From Archegozetes longisetosus (taxonomy: Eukaryota; Arthropoda; Arachnida; Sarcoptiformes; Trhypochthoniidae), in NCBI GenBank assembly GCA_018873245.2, contig JAEMBT020000006.1, positions 11,540,387 through 11,604,386 of the forward strand: a stretch of 64,000 nt of DNA. The letters run 5' to 3'. Made by a program: the position numbers and the translations under genes. The notes under the pieces are model-generated. The model searched no databases. It saw only the letters and a program-made list of their open reading frames with translations, and had not been told where the DNA came from. Of the stretch, positions 35,947-48,863 are shown piece after piece; positions within the stretch are counted from its first letter, which is position 1, and the number at the start of each line of letters is the position of its first letter.

Positions 35947-37003
35947 GTTAAATGAAGTTTTATCGCGCCTTATATAGTTAGGGATCACTTTAATATCTAC
36001 GTAATCAACATTTTGAAAGCTTTAATAAACTTTAGCTTAGGCCTGATTTATGGCCAAACAAAATAATGAGCTTTTGCATAAATTATTTTACTGATAAAGA
36101 GTTCATAGATACTTACTTCGTATTAAACTTTTCTGAATTCCTTATTTGATGAATTTAAGTTACTTGTGTTAAAGTTCGATACGAATTATAACACTTATAA
36201 AGATTTAAAGATAAGTTTCACATTTCGTGACTCATATTAGAAATTATACTTATCTAAATATGACAAAATTATTTATTCAATCTTTCCCTTATTTGGCTCA
36301 ATTCTCATTGACTTTTACTGTTTTTAAGCACACATTTTGACATATACTTTTTAGGTAGATAGTATATCTTAGTATATGCGTATTGATGTTCTAGTCACAA
36401 ACGCAAGACTCAGATTTAAAAAAACATCCGATTATTCAATGAGGCTAAGTGACTAAAACCTAATACTGAATATGAATTTTTGTTTTGGGTTTTATCATTA
36501 TTAAAGCAAGCCCTTTTCATATTTGAAAGTAGAGAAGAGGCTCCTCTTGCAATCAAAGCTTCAAGTTCTCGAACTCTTATGTACCATAGTCAACAGATCA
36601 TAAGCCGAGTACTTATTGACTGACTTGATATTATAATTGAAGTTATCTAAGCTGTAGATATGAAATAATCACTAGTTGTCCGAACAATATCTATATTCAT
36701 TATTTCTATGATAGTTACTGAAAGAAATAGATATTAAATCTTTTGTTGCTTTTTGAATTTATCAGAATTTGCTTTCTTTTCAACTTTACTTGAATTTAAA
36801 TTATACCTATTGGGTTCAGAGCAAATAGATCACTTTTAAAGTCATCTGAGCAGAAACATATCTTCATCGATAGTTCTCTCAAATGTTAAATAGATTATTC
36901 GTTTGTAAAGATCTGTTGCAATTTTATTAATCACTAATCAAAGTTTATTAACAATATGCAAATTATAGTTGTTACGTTATTAATAAGTTCAATGCTTGTT
37001 TAT
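35947..37003. other. AT-rich intergenic region
   Basis: No gene or complete element recognised. Confidence 0.45.
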
Positions 37004-37011
37004 AGCAAACA

Positions 37012-37464
37012 TAGGGTGACCAAGTCAAAAACTATTAAATGCAGGACAAAAAATTTTGGATCCCTTATAAAATATTTCTTAAAAGTTTTAATTTTAAAAC
37101 AAATTTTAGTTAAAAATATTTATTCATTATTCAAAAATTTATACTTTTGAAATTTTACTGCATATAATAATTCGTTTTTTTGCTTCTAATGAAACCATAA
37201 AATTTAGAATATGTCATTGGAAAATGAAACCGTATGCATATTTCTGCTTTTACTAAACTAAATTTCATTCGATTACGTTCATCAGACCAAGGATTTTGGC
37301 AGTAAGAAACGTGTCGACAACAAATTTGCATCATTTGCATTAAACAAAAGCTTATAGTGGAAATTTCTTAAGTTTAATCTTAAAAGTGTAATATTTCTGT
37401 CCCGCAAAAGGTGCATGCGGGATGCGGGACGCAACTCTTAAATGCGGGACACTTGGTCACCCTA
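37012..37464. mobile_element. hAT MITE, 453 bp, perfect 8-bp TSD
   Basis: Inverted ends TAGGGTGACCAAGT between copies of AGCAAACA (37004-37011 and 37465-37472). Several GCGGGAC/GCAGGAC units lie near the ends. No transposase sequence. Confidence 0.92.
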
Positions 37465-37932
37465 AGCAAACACTTCTGCACTGAGTGAGCTTTATTTTCT
37501 GTGTTAGACATGTTAAAAGTTTTTAACTTTTTCTCACGCAGTTTCAAAAACTGTCACATTTAGAAATATTTTGGCATAAGTTTCTTTTTAAAATAAATCT
37601 GAAGACATAAATTCCCCAATGAATTCTTATTAATCAATAAAAATCTGTCATTGTCTTATTTTTCTGTCTTTTACTATAAAGATGATTAGTTTTACCTGAA
37701 GATCCAGTTTTTCAGCTCTAAAAGTAAAATCTCATAAAAACTGTCAACAATTACTAATACATACAACAAATAGAGCTAAAAGCAAATAGTTATTTAATCG
37801 ATTCGTTCAAGAGATTTTCAAAATTTCCTTTCAAGTTATGTTCTGCAAAATTAATCTAACCATACTTAGTCTAAAGCTTGAGCATAATAAAATCAATTTG
37901 AGATGTGAAGTGATTAAAGTCAAGCTTTCACT

Positions 37933-38562
37933 TAGAGCTGAGCATAAAAGACCTGAGGTCTTCTAGAACCTCCGGACCTGAGGTCTTTTGAGGTTCAGGT
38001 CCGGGTCCTGGTCCTTAATATCAGTTAAGGTTCAGGCTCGAGTCCTAATAAAATGGCTCAGGTCCGGTCCTGGTCTTTAGAAAAGACCTCTGAGTGAAGA
38101 CCTCTTGAAATACTAATATTAATGGTTGAAATGAATGTTTGTATCGACTTAAATTCTTTTACTTCTTATATCTTCATAAAATGCTCCTATCTTATAAAAC
38201 GAACACTCTACTTCATTTAGAACACTCTCACTTATATCTGAGTCTAGTATGATAAAAGCCGGACTCATTTTAATTAATATTTTAATCTGAATTGAGTTAG
38301 CATTCAATAAACGCAACAGAAAATGATTTCATTTATTACTTTATATGAGCAAAATAATTCATAGAAACTGTTGTTCTACAATATGATACTTTTTATTCAA
38401 ATAAACAAAATACATTTGAGGTTCAGGTCGGGTTCAGGTCTTTAAAGAGGTCCTATGAGAGGTTCAGGTTTGCAATTTTATGAGAGGTCAGGTCTAGGCC
38501 TTCAAACATAGGTCCAGGTCCACGTTCAGGTCTTTCAGAAAGACCTCCAGGACCCGGACCTG
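37933..38562. mobile_element. hAT-like MITE, 630 bp, with AGGTCC repeat arrays
   Basis: Bounded by CTTTCACT direct repeats (37925-37932 and 38563-38570). The left end is TAGAGCTG and the right end complements to CAGGTCC, so the TIR is very short. Both ends are packed with AGGTC(C/T) and GGACCTG units in both orientations, far more GC-rich than the surroundings. The duplication length and the subterminal arrays indicate hAT. No open frame. Confidence 0.8.
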
Positions 38563-38570
38563 CTTTCACT

Positions 38571-39768
38571 CATAGATTGTTTGCTTGCTCATAAAAGATT
38601 TATTGGAGTAGTTTCAATCGATGAATACTTTATGTGTAATAGTAAAGCAGATCCTGTCTTAATATATTCGATGTGTATAGAAAACATGTTTAATTAAAGT
38701 AAACAGATCCTATATCGATCTACCAAATGAGTGGCTTTGTACTGCTAATATTAATAGTTGTTTAATACCTGTACTGATATAACTTAAGATTTTACTAGAA
38801 GTAAACTCAGACTTTAATAATTAATTTTCTTGCTTATAAATCTATCAGATGAGTATTGATTAACAATGCTTTTACCATTGACTTGCGCGTAAGAAAATTG
38901 ATTATAAAAATCTGAGTTTACTCTAAGAAATAAAACCTTATGTTATTGTCGATAATTAAATTTATAAATCGATCTAGTTTTCCAACTGATCGCAAGATTA
39001 AGTTCAATACTGATTTATGAGTCCAATGATCAATATATGATAATGAATAGTAATTTGAATCCATGAATTGCTACGTGAATGCTATGTCAATATAGCGATC
39101 ATAAATATGACCATCCAGAAATAGAAGTACAATCAGCTTGAAGTGTACTCAAAGATGATAAAAGTCCGATAGATTCAGCCCTTTAGAAGACATTAACTTC
39201 GAGTAGACATTTGCGTTTAAGTGTAATGGGACAGGAGGGACCAAGCTTAAGTCGGGAAGAGGGTAGTTGGCAAACATAAGGAAACTCCCAGCCCTGACCT
39301 ATCTTTAAAAAACATTTTAAATATTCTATAAATTATGCCTTATTTTTGTTGGATCATCTGATTATTTATCGATTTTCAATCAATAATATGATTAATTACA
39401 TGCCAAGCAATTGGTTAAAAATTATTAAATTTCAAAAATGTTTACAATGAGAGTCTTTTAAAGGCTCAGATCTATTGAACCTTTCATTGTCTTTGAATAT
39501 ACACAGTATTCAATAATGAATGAAAAAGTAAGCTTCAGACATTTATATTGTAATTAATCGGAAACAATTAGAGAATAAACAAATATTTCTCAACATAATA
39601 ACACGTTTCACAGAATATATTTGAAAGATATCCGTTTTCAGATAGAAGTAAAATTTATTTTGTTTTTATAAATTGATTTGCATAATAGAAACTAAAGCTC
39701 TAATTTGCTGCTCAGTCTTTTAAAATAATGTTTGCGAATGCTTTGCATATACATTTGCATATGCTAGT
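38571..39768. other. AT-rich intergenic region
   Basis: No gene recognised. An inverted match of TTAATAATTAATTTTCTTGC-type sequence near 38815-38900 may be a small hairpin. Confidence 0.4.
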
Positions 39769-39770
39769 TA

Positions 39771-40111
39771 AGTCAATAAGTTTTAAGCGAAGAGCGTCCG
39801 GTGGATGATCAAGAAAGACCGAAATTTTTCCTTAACATTTCAGTGCTTTATATCCAAAATTTAAAAATAATCAAATCAGTAGTTTTGAGCCAGCGACCGT
39901 TTAAAGACATCTAGCTGACAATCTAATCATTTTTCAATATTAAAAATTCATTGACTAGATAATCAGATCTTTAAATGGTCACTGATTCAAAACTACTGAT
40001 TTGATTGTTTTGAAATTTTGAATATAAAGCACTAAACTGTTAAGGAAAAGATTGCTACTTCAGTTTTTCTTGATCACTTACAGGATGCTCTTCGCTTGAA
40101 ACTTATTGACT
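39771..40111. mobile_element. Foldback MITE, 341 bp, TA-flanked
   Basis: Arms of about 150 bp starting AGTCAATAAGTTT(T/C)AAGCGAAG face each other around a short loop, with TA on each side (39769-39770 and 40112-40113). Tc1/mariner-type insertion is likely. No protein encoded. Confidence 0.75.
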
Positions 40112-40113
40112 TA

Positions 40114-41390
40114 CCTGGTACACTGAACGGAAGATTTAGCATATTTCTCTGTTGAAATAAAGTCTTACTTCATTGTCCGACTTTCAGAAAATCAGCATTT
40201 ATTGCTTAATTTTAAAAATTGTCTATTTTAGAACTGTTTAGCTTATGCGACCAGATATGCTATAAGTTTAACTAATAAGCCTTACTGATAAGTGAATAGC
40301 AGAGGGAGATTCAGATATGATATTGGCCACAGCCCCATAGAATCGTATGAAGTAATTTTCTGCGGGACAATAAAATCAACATGCTTTTTGGAACTCTGAT
40401 CATTATGAATATCATCTAATTGAATTTTTATATTGATTTTGAAGTCAAAATCTATGACTTCGCATGAATTTTCAGGGTTTAAGCGTTCAACAATTCATTA
40501 CAAGAGAACCATTAATGTTTTAAAGTAATTTTTTAACAGAAGTCTTCAGTTTGCATAAGATAATTCCAGCTTTCATCTTCATGAGAATATTTCCGAATGC
40601 TTTTGATTTCTACAACTGAGGCTTCCCAAGAAGCACAACATGATGTTTAGAAAAGCGAATGTTATAACTGTGCGAAACTTATTTTCTATTAACTTGGGCC
40701 CCTTAGGTATATCCAAAAGAATTTTGAAATTTATTTACATTACTATAGTTCAGCCCAATAGAATTATAATAGGTTTTGACAAAGTAGTATCTGAACCATA
40801 ATCAAACCTTCATTGAAAATATTTCTTGAAAATCTACGATGGTTTACTATTAATAAAATTAAAAAATTTTAGGATCATTAAGAAAAGTCGCAGATCAAGT
40901 TTATAAGTAGGGCATGGTATTTTCGAGAAATAAGCCTCATGAGTCTCGAAAAGAATTTGGTTTCGAGACTCAAGAATTCTTGGATTTCATATAATATAGG
41001 GGAAAAATATGATCAATAATCATTTACTTACACTTAAATTTAATATAATACATTAAATTGGGATAACAGTTCAATAATTAAAGGATCTTAATTTAAATTC
41101 AAACTTATCTAGCAAATCTACTTAGGTTAAAAAGTGAATCTTTTACGAATTAATTTTTGATAAAACACTTTAAAGCACTTATAAACCTTTAAACCTAGAA
41201 TTATTCACCAAATATTTATTTCTTAATCTAGCTATACAACATTTTTCTTCGATCAACATTGAAACAACTCTTGAAAATTAAGGGTTAATTATTGTAATTA
41301 TATCAATAAAAATATTCTTCGAGACTCGAGAAGTTATTTCTCGATCAAGATTCGAGACTTGCAAATCATACCATAACGTGTGAACACTAT
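40114..41390. other. AT-rich intergenic region
   Basis: GAGACTC-rich segments near 40940-40975 and 41320-41355 are partly complementary. No gene recognised. Confidence 0.4.
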
Positions 41391-41394
41391 TTAA

Positions 41395-42305
41395 TGGGGA
41401 AGTTTTCAAAATTTAATATTTAATTTTTCAAGATTAAATTTTTAAAATGCAACTAATGCTAATCAAAGACTAAATGTTAGACAGTCAAAATGTATCAATA
41501 AATTGATGACTCAACGCCTTGATCAGCAGCAATTCTGATTCTTGTCAATATGTCTCTCATATAGCTTTGGCACATCGATGGACTGATTCCTTGAGCTATT
41601 TTTTGATTTTAAGTTTAAGCTTTGAGATGGAATCAGTGGACCATTGGTTTTCATACACCTTCCGTAGATTTGTGCCCGTAAATCTTCAATTGGTATCAGT
41701 TAAAGAACGTTTGGTGGATCCGTATATTTGGGAACAATCTTCATCTTGTGTTCATTGAATGTTTTGAGAGTTTCATTTGCATAATGACTGGAAGCTAAGT
41801 CAGACCAAGACAAATAACGCTTCCATCGCTTCAATCGGTAAAATTTGATTGGTTTTACGGCATATGTTTTGCTTTTTTTGGTCTTGTTCGCCACTTTTTT
41901 CTGTATAATACCAATACGATCCTTAAAGAACGTAACAAAGTTTTCGACCTTGTTTTTGGACGTTTCTATTGCTTTCGTCCTTAACATTTAACCCTTTTTA
42001 ATGACAAATTACTGTTCACTCTTTTGATAATCCGATATGTAGTCCGATAATCCATCCCAAAGCTTAAACTTAAAATCAAGAAAAAGCTCAAGGAATCAGT
42101 CCATCGATGTGCCAAAGCTATATGAGAGATATCTTGACAAGAATCAGAATTGCTGCCGATCAAGGCGTTGAGTCATCAATTTATTGATACATTTCGACTG
42201 CCTAACGTCTAGTTTTTGATTAGCATTAGTTATATTTGAAACTTAGCCTTGAAAAACTAAATGTTGAGTTTTGAAAACTTTCCTATTAAACACGTTACTC
42301 TATTT
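41395..42305. mobile_element. Foldback built on a Tc1-like transposase 3' end
   Basis: Arms of about 240 bp (41395-41632 and 42052-42305) are about 90% identical in inverted orientation. Each arm contains the last codons and 3' flank of the same Tc1-like transposase, so two 3' ends lie tail to tail. The region between carries more of the minus-strand transposase. No complete gene remains. Confidence 0.75.
41560..41987 (-). pseudogene. Tc1-like (DDE) transposase C-terminal fragment
   Basis: Reads VTFFKDRIGIIQKKV, then WSDLASSHYANETLKTF and VPKYTDPPNVL. The D of WSDLASSHY is the second catalytic Asp region, and the PPN stretch precedes the third acidic residue. After the PPNVL segment the original frame shifts but can be followed to VPKLYERHIDKNQNCC. 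The N-terminal half is missing, so it is inactive. Confidence 0.75.
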
Positions 42306-42582
42306 ATAAGTGAAATCATATATTGTTTTCAACTTATCAAATAATATAGTCAGCGTCAAATGAATCCATATTCGAGGACTGAGTTCAATGTGGTTTAGGT
42401 CACTTATAGTGCTGTAAAAAGTTTCTAAAAAAGTTTTCGAGGGCTTTTCTAAAAACTTTTTCGAGAGATATTGCTCGTTAAATATCGAGAAACTTTCTAT
42501 GAACTTCCAAATGAAGAATATGAACCTCTCATTGCGTGCTATGAACCTCCTGTTAAAAACAGTTTTTAGAAGTCAAAAAACC

Positions 42583-42621
<39 letters not shown>
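42583..42621 (+). repeat. (TAT)n microsatellite
   Basis: About 13 uninterrupted TAT/ATT units. Confidence 0.95.
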
Positions 42622-43353
42622 ATTCCTTAAATTATTAGAAAATGTTCATACATTAATTGATATCTGAACTTTTCGAGTTATTCTAATAATTTTTTAAAAG
42701 TTTAAACATTGCCAAACAGAAATAACTGTCAAACAAAAGTTATTTACTTTCTAAATACAAATTTTCTGATTTTCGATATGATTTAACTTTATTTTTGAAC
42801 ATATTTTATTTATAGTAACATCTAATAGGAATTTTACTCCTAAAGGGTTAAAAATGGCTATTAGAAGATATTTCGTTTAGTTTTGCGAACCTGAGATTTA
42901 TTATATTTGGATAGAAGGCAAATTCTAGTATATAGAAGCATTTCTAGAAACTTTACAACGCTAGTCATTATGAAAGAGTATTAAACTTGAAACGTGAATC
43001 AACTTATTCCAATATAATAAGAACCTTTATTGTTACTCAAAATCAATGATTTGACACACTTTGTGTCAAGTTTAGTTCAAAGAATACTTTTAAAAGCACA
43101 GTGTTAACAACAAATGGTTCGTATTACAAGAATTTAATTTCAGATCAAGTAGTAGGTAGAATTGAATTGAAAAGTTTACAAGTTATCCTCGAAGCAGATT
43201 ATTTTTTTCTACATAAAATGATTCGAAACAATTTTATTTGTATTCAGTTGAGACGACATTCAAAATAAACTACTTTTAGACTGTATAGAATTCATGAATA
43301 GAATAACACTGGTTTGTGCAGCATAAGCTATATGCAAAGAAGAAAGAATTTGT

Positions 43354-43875
43354 AAAAATATTAAATTAAACCAATGAAAATTGCAATTTCATATCTTCAA
43401 ACATATATTTAATAGCAAAAAATAATTACATATATAATGAATATATTTGCCTCCCGTCTGGTTGACAAAGGCCCAGGGTGGTCAGAGGTGTCACTTACCA
43501 ATGGCATTATTTTGTAAATTGATTTCTTATAACTTGTTCGAAAGCAGCATCAAATTAAATTTGATTTGCAAATTTTTAAATTTTTATTTGACTTAGTTAT
43601 TTTGATTTGCAAAATAAAGAATTTGCAAGAATAAAGAGAACAAAAAACTAAGATTCGCAAATGAAGTTCAACTTTATGCTGTGTGTGAAAAAGTTATGAA
43701 GTAAATCAGTTTAAACAGTAGCTCCACTAGAATGAAACATCTCTGACCTCTCAGGGCCTTTGTCAACCAGACGGGAAACAAGTATATTCATTATATATGT
43801 AATTATTATTTTGCCATTAAATATACTTTTAAAGATATGAAATTGCAATTTTCACTGGTTTCATCTAATATTTTA
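43354..43875. mobile_element. Foldback element, 522 bp
   Basis: Arms of about 140 bp (43354-43492 and 43733-43875) share GAAAATTGCAATTTCATATC, TATATAATGAATATA and a GC-richer core CCCGTCTGGTTGACAAAGGC. The loop of about 240 bp is non-coding. The target duplication could not be settled because similarity fades gradually at the outer ends. Confidence 0.72.
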
Positions 43876-45179
43876 ATGCCGTCAACATCTTTTATAAACC
43901 ATAAAAGCCATTGTGCGAATTACCTATAATGCTAACAGAATTATGGTTTTAAATTTCGTCTCTGTCTTTGTGAGTTGGAGTTAGAGGTAAAAATTCATAT
44001 TCTAGTAGAGGTGAAGTATAGTTGCAGCTAATTTGACTTTTTCTAATATCTCCTATTTTCGATTATTCCCCATCCAATTTGACTCATTTTTCTATCAGTT
44101 TAAGAATTTACGTTATTCTTTTCTCATCTTTTGAGACATTTATCGAATTGGTATCACAATTTGTTTAACTAAAAATGCTAATTTTGAAAGTTTTAAAATA
44201 AACTCAACAGCAATATGAATCATGCAATATTTTATAAACGAACGGCGTGAAGCTCAATTCAATTCTTCAGTGGAGATAATAAATGATTTAATAGTGGGAT
44301 TAGAGTAATTTTCGTGGAGCAGGGACTCTTGAGATTTTTGTGCTCTTAGACCGATATCCTCGAAAAGTTTTGTGTATAAATTTTTTAGATATAGATGAAA
44401 GCAAAGTATGCACGACTTATTTTTTGTGTACAATATCTATATAGACTAAAACTGGTGGAATGAATGTCTCATATTTTACTCGATACCATATAAATAAAGT
44501 CGATTAATGTCTTCGTTTGGCACAGAATTCAATATTCTTTATTTGAGTACAGATTTAAGTATCTAAACAACATAAATTAGCAGTTCTTAGGTCAAGTTTT
44601 TACTTTTACATTGGAATTGCCATAGAGTTAAAGTGACGTCAATTGAAATGAAAGCAGACTTGTATATGAACAAATGGATAACGAGATATTTTTCTATAAG
44701 GAATAGAAATAAGATTCATATTTCAGACTTAAAGTATATCCGGTTCTGAATCTGGAAAGTGTATAATTAGAATTTCGATTGGTCTAGAAAGTGATTATTA
44801 AATGAGTTGAATAGAAAACTGGCATTAATTTATTTTATTATTTGAGTCTTTTATATTATATTTGAGTATTTTATAATCTTTTATGATTCAAAAGTCAATT
44901 CTTTCAACTCACTAAAACTAGTTAAACCAATCGGAGATTTTATCAGAAAAATCCATATTGAACGATTTTATTTTTAGTCCAAATGACAAAATCATATAAT
45001 AAACATTTCACAACTCATGTCATTTTCAGAATAAATGGTATTTATAAATCAATTTTTGAAATTTTATCTAGGTTTAATAGCTCAGTAGTGGTCTATTCGT
45101 ATAAAAAGTAGTCAACATAGTTAAGATGTGTTCAGTAGAAAACTTAATAATCCTTAAGCGACAAGAAAAGGCCATTGCT
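43876..45179. other. AT-rich intergenic region
   Basis: No gene or element recognised. Confidence 0.45.
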
Positions 45180-45360
45180 GTACCAGCCTATCTGTGAGGC
45201 GAATCAATTTGCTGCCGGATCTGATTTTTGATTTGCTTTGATTACTATATTCGATATTTCATAGGTACCTTAATATCTAGAATATTGTGATCTAATGGAA
45301 AGCATGCGATGACAACCCATCTTTTCTGGTTGTTATCAGAAACTATTAAGTTCTCAAATG
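45180..45360 (+). repeat. Dispersed repeat, copy B
   Basis: Second copy of the sequence in the inotocin-like receptor intron, in the same orientation. Its short open frame just downstream shows no recognisable protein motif. The class is unknown. Confidence 0.45.
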
Positions 45361-45769
45361 TTTACCGAATACATCTTAGTTTAAAGACTTTTTCTTATAT
45401 AGACTTAAGCTTCAGCTTGCACTTACAAGGAAGAGACTTAAACCGAGCCGGTCAGATCGAGATTATTTTAGCGCTAGTTTTAAACCATGAATAATTAGAA
45501 AATTTCAAGCCGATTTTCGCTTACGAATGCTTTAACTTTGATCACTTTTATTGCAAATATTGAGCTTATTCTATTGTCTCTAGGTATTTAAAGCTTCTTA
45601 AACTAGAAACACATCAATGTAAAACAAAAATTATGGATATATTCATGTCTTATAACGTTTCGAATTAGAAACAAATGAGCGTGATTTTAAGTCATACACT
45701 AAATCTTTTTTATTAGATGCTCTTATTATAAAATAAATTTGTTTAAATCATTTTTATATCAGTTCTAAT

Positions 45770-46547
45770 CAGGCTGACCACCTCTCACTCAACTCGCGTG
45801 ATTCTCATGCATCGGGGGATCTGACTCACGTTTCCCGCATCGATTACTTGCGCGAGGCGAGAGTGTCACGCATTTAGAAAATTTATTGAAATTTTAAAAT
45901 ATATATTAGAAACCAATTTCCAAACGAATAATTTCGATTCATATCATCGGATGACATGAAGAATTTTAAAATACTAAGCGATACTAAACTATAAACATAA
46001 TACTATTATGTTATTTTTAAGGCTATCAAAAGTTAGTAAACATGAACCTTTGCTTCAAAAATGTATGCGTAAAAGTTTAATAGATATAAAGTTGTAATTA
46101 CAAGCAATATACCTCGAATAAGGAAAAGATAAATTCAAACAAAACTAATCATAAGTTAATTTAAAATGAGTTTAAAATGCATTATCTCAGCTCTGTATGA
46201 ATTGTGCTTAAATGAAGAAATTATGGAATGATGAGAAGTTAAATGAGTATTGATCTGGTCAGAACAGAGATCTGTATAAAGTCTAACTTTCAAATGTCAC
46301 GCATTGAGTTTGCTGATTACGTTTCGAAGAATGAGGCGATATTAAAAGCTGCAAAATCCAATAAAGAATACACTTTTAAACACAGTTAATTATTCGCTAA
46401 TTATTGATGTAATTCTAGGCAGTAAAGGTTTTTATTTAACTTAAGTGTAAAATTGATTGATCTCTAGAATTTCATTGAAAAAATTGCTTACTCCTCCCTT
46501 TGTATCAAAATCTCATGCAAGTGGCCTGAACCGAGGTGGTCAGCCTG
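45770..46547. mobile_element. hAT-type element, 778 bp
   Basis: Inverted ends CAGGCTGACCACCTC, flanked by GTTCTAAT and GTTGTAAT (45762-45769 and 46548-46555), which match at seven of eight positions. It has CACGC-rich subterminal motifs and a TCACGCATT unit near both ends. No coding remnant seen. Confidence 0.8.
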
Positions 46548-46737
46548 GTTGTAATGTAAGCTGAAACATAAGTTGTAATGAATAAATCGATATAATGATA
46601 AAAAGAAACTCATACCAATGGGTTGACTGGTTTGTCTTAGTTTTTTTCATAGTAAAAAAATTCATTATTCGAAATCCATGAAACTTTAATAAATTATGCA
46701 ACCGAGTTTTCAGCTAGTTTCTGAGTGATTTGACTTG

Positions 46738-46985
46738 GATCTGCTTCTATCAGAGCGTCGTTACCCAACTCGACAGGTCGACAGGACAGGGGCCTGTCGG
46801 ATAGGTCAGTCTTCAGAACGAAACTTAGCAAACCAACACCGACATTTGCGAACATCCAGAGCTTCTTTGCCGTATAAAGTGCAAATGTGTTTGGTTGCGT
46901 TCATCGCTTTGTTACCTTGTTTGAGTTCATAAAGCATACTATGCCTTATATGGACTTCGTTAATGTCATTTTCAATTAAAAAAAA
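46738..46985 (-). pseudogene. Mariner transposase N-terminal (HTH) fragment
   Basis: Minus-strand reading from about 46985: NEVHIRHSMLYELKQGNKAM, NATKHICTLYGKEALDVRKC and RCWFAKFRSED, then a stop and a RPVELGNDAL segment. This is the paired HTH and linker of a mariner transposase with at least one nonsense mutation. The plus-strand open frame here is its shadow. Confidence 0.82.
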
Positions 46986-47084
46986 TTATGGTTGCAGCTT
47001 TTCAAAGATAAATAAAAATTAAACCAAAATGATCGCTAAGGTGTGTTCTTTCGTTTAATATATTGTTTCTAATTATAGTATTCA

Positions 47085-47838
47085 TTAGTTAGTACACTTT
47101 TGTTAATAAATTCTTTGACTTTAATTTAATTTGCTTAAAATTTTTATATTCTTTCAAAATATTCTCCTTCTACAGACATGTATTTATTCCACCTGACAAT
47201 TCATTCATTATATATTTTTAAAGACATTTTCTGACAATGATTTAAGACAGCCGGTGACAGTGTTTCTTAGCTTTATATTATCATCCAAAACATAACTTCT
47301 GAGGTACTTCCTTAATTTTGAAAGTATTTCAAAATCACATGGAACCGTTTCCCGTGAATATGCAGAATGTAGAACCACTTTAATTCTATTTTTATAATGT
47401 TATAGTATTATAAAATAAAACAAGACGTTCATCAATAAACTCACCAAGCACATTTTTACATCTCGATAATGCCTCATGCCATAAATAATTGAAAACTCAA
47501 AATGACTTCAATAGAAATGAGATTAGAATGGTTCTACGCTCTACATATTCACCGGACCTGGCTCCGTGTGATTTTTGATTCTTTCCATAATTAAAGGAGC
47601 ACCTTAGAGGTTATGTTTTTTGACGATAATATAAATCTAAGAAACACTGTCACTGGCTGTCTGAACTCATTCTCAGAAAATGTTTTTATATATATATATA
47701 TATATAATGAATGAATTGTCAAATGGAATAAATGTATGTCAGTAGAAGGAGAAAATTTTGAAAAAATATAAAAATTTTAAGCAAATTTAATTAAGATCAA
47801 AGAATTTATTAACAAAAATCTACTAATTAATGAATACT
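47085..47838. mobile_element. Tail-to-tail mariner 3' ends forming a foldback
   Basis: About 245 bp at 47085-47330 is repeated in inverted orientation at 47590-47838. Each arm covers the end of a mariner transposase gene and its 3' flank (ATACATGTCTGTAGAAGGAG and its counterpart). The centre encodes, on the plus strand, YSPDLAPCDF around 47548-47577, followed by stops. The left copy lies immediately upstream of the mariner N-terminal fragment. Confidence 0.75.
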
Positions 47839-48368
47839 ATAGTATTAAGCCCCATTCAAAAAAATTGTGGAATTAATTCTTTCTGACACATTAAAAAACG
47901 AAAAGACTTTATTAGCCGACCCAATATTTAGTTTCTAATTCTACACGTGTCTTGCAGTCATGTACCTCCGAAGTTTCGTAAGTTTTTGCTACACCTAATT
48001 CAACAAAATTGATTGTAATTTCATGGCATGATTCGAGCTCATAATCATACGATTTTATGTTAGTTACAACAGAATGACCCAATAGATTAATATCAATTCA
48101 AAATTATCTGAATCTGACCTCTCAGTTTAAGTAGCTTCCACGTTAGAGTTAGTAGAGTATTAAAAATGAATTCAACAGATTCTTAAATTACAGTATATTA
48201 CAATCCCTAAATTTTTAGAAAGTTAATTATGTTATTCTGATCAAGTTAGTTGGGCAAATGGTGAGATTCTAAACTATCGAATATTTGAACATTGATTAAA
48301 AAACATATGTAATCAAGTCAATTGCAGTGCGACTCAAACATTTCCTAAACTTTATTATTGTTGTTCAA

Positions 48369-48863
48369 TAGAGTGGCCACCTATGGCTTGTCTCATGACG
48401 GACAAAAATATCAAAGGGGGGACCCTTACATTTTAAAAGAGGAAAATGCCGCTTTTATTAGTTATTACAAAGTTGTCAAACAATACATTTCAATATTAAA
48501 ACATTGAAAATTATTAGTCTTGTTCGATTTCAAAGGTATATTTATTGTTAGAAATGGCATCTTTCAAAGGTTATTCAAAAGTGAGAAATACTGGTTTATA
48601 TCAGATATAAGTCAAGGCAGAAAAGATTAATTCAATAACATTTGGTTTTAAACCACAGGTGTTCAAAATATTAAACTGGGTTTCTCAATCCCTTATCACT
48701 TGTAAAATAAATTCAATGATTGAATTTCCAAGAAATATTTTCTATACACATTTTTCAAAACGAAAGTTGAAAAACGGAACAACTAATTGTCCCGTCGAGA
48801 GTTTTTAGTCTGACGGAATTTCTATCTTATATTCTCAAAAAGACGAGATGGGTGGTCACCCTA
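48369..48863. mobile_element. hAT MITE, 495 bp
   Basis: Inverted ends TAG(A/G)GTG(G/A)CCACC, flanked by TTGTTCAA and TTATTCAA (48361-48368 and 48864-48871; seven of eight). The ends resemble those of the 453-bp hAT MITE at 37 kb, so both may be mobilised by the same transposase. Non-coding. Confidence 0.85.

Noticed and set aside
41519-41758. Plus-strand open frame of 79 codons
   Set aside because: Antisense to the Tc1-like transposase remnant; the similar frame at 41981-42163 on the minus strand is the other arm of the foldback.
46735-46932. Plus-strand open frame of 65 codons
   Set aside because: It is the shadow of a mariner HTH fragment on the minus strand.
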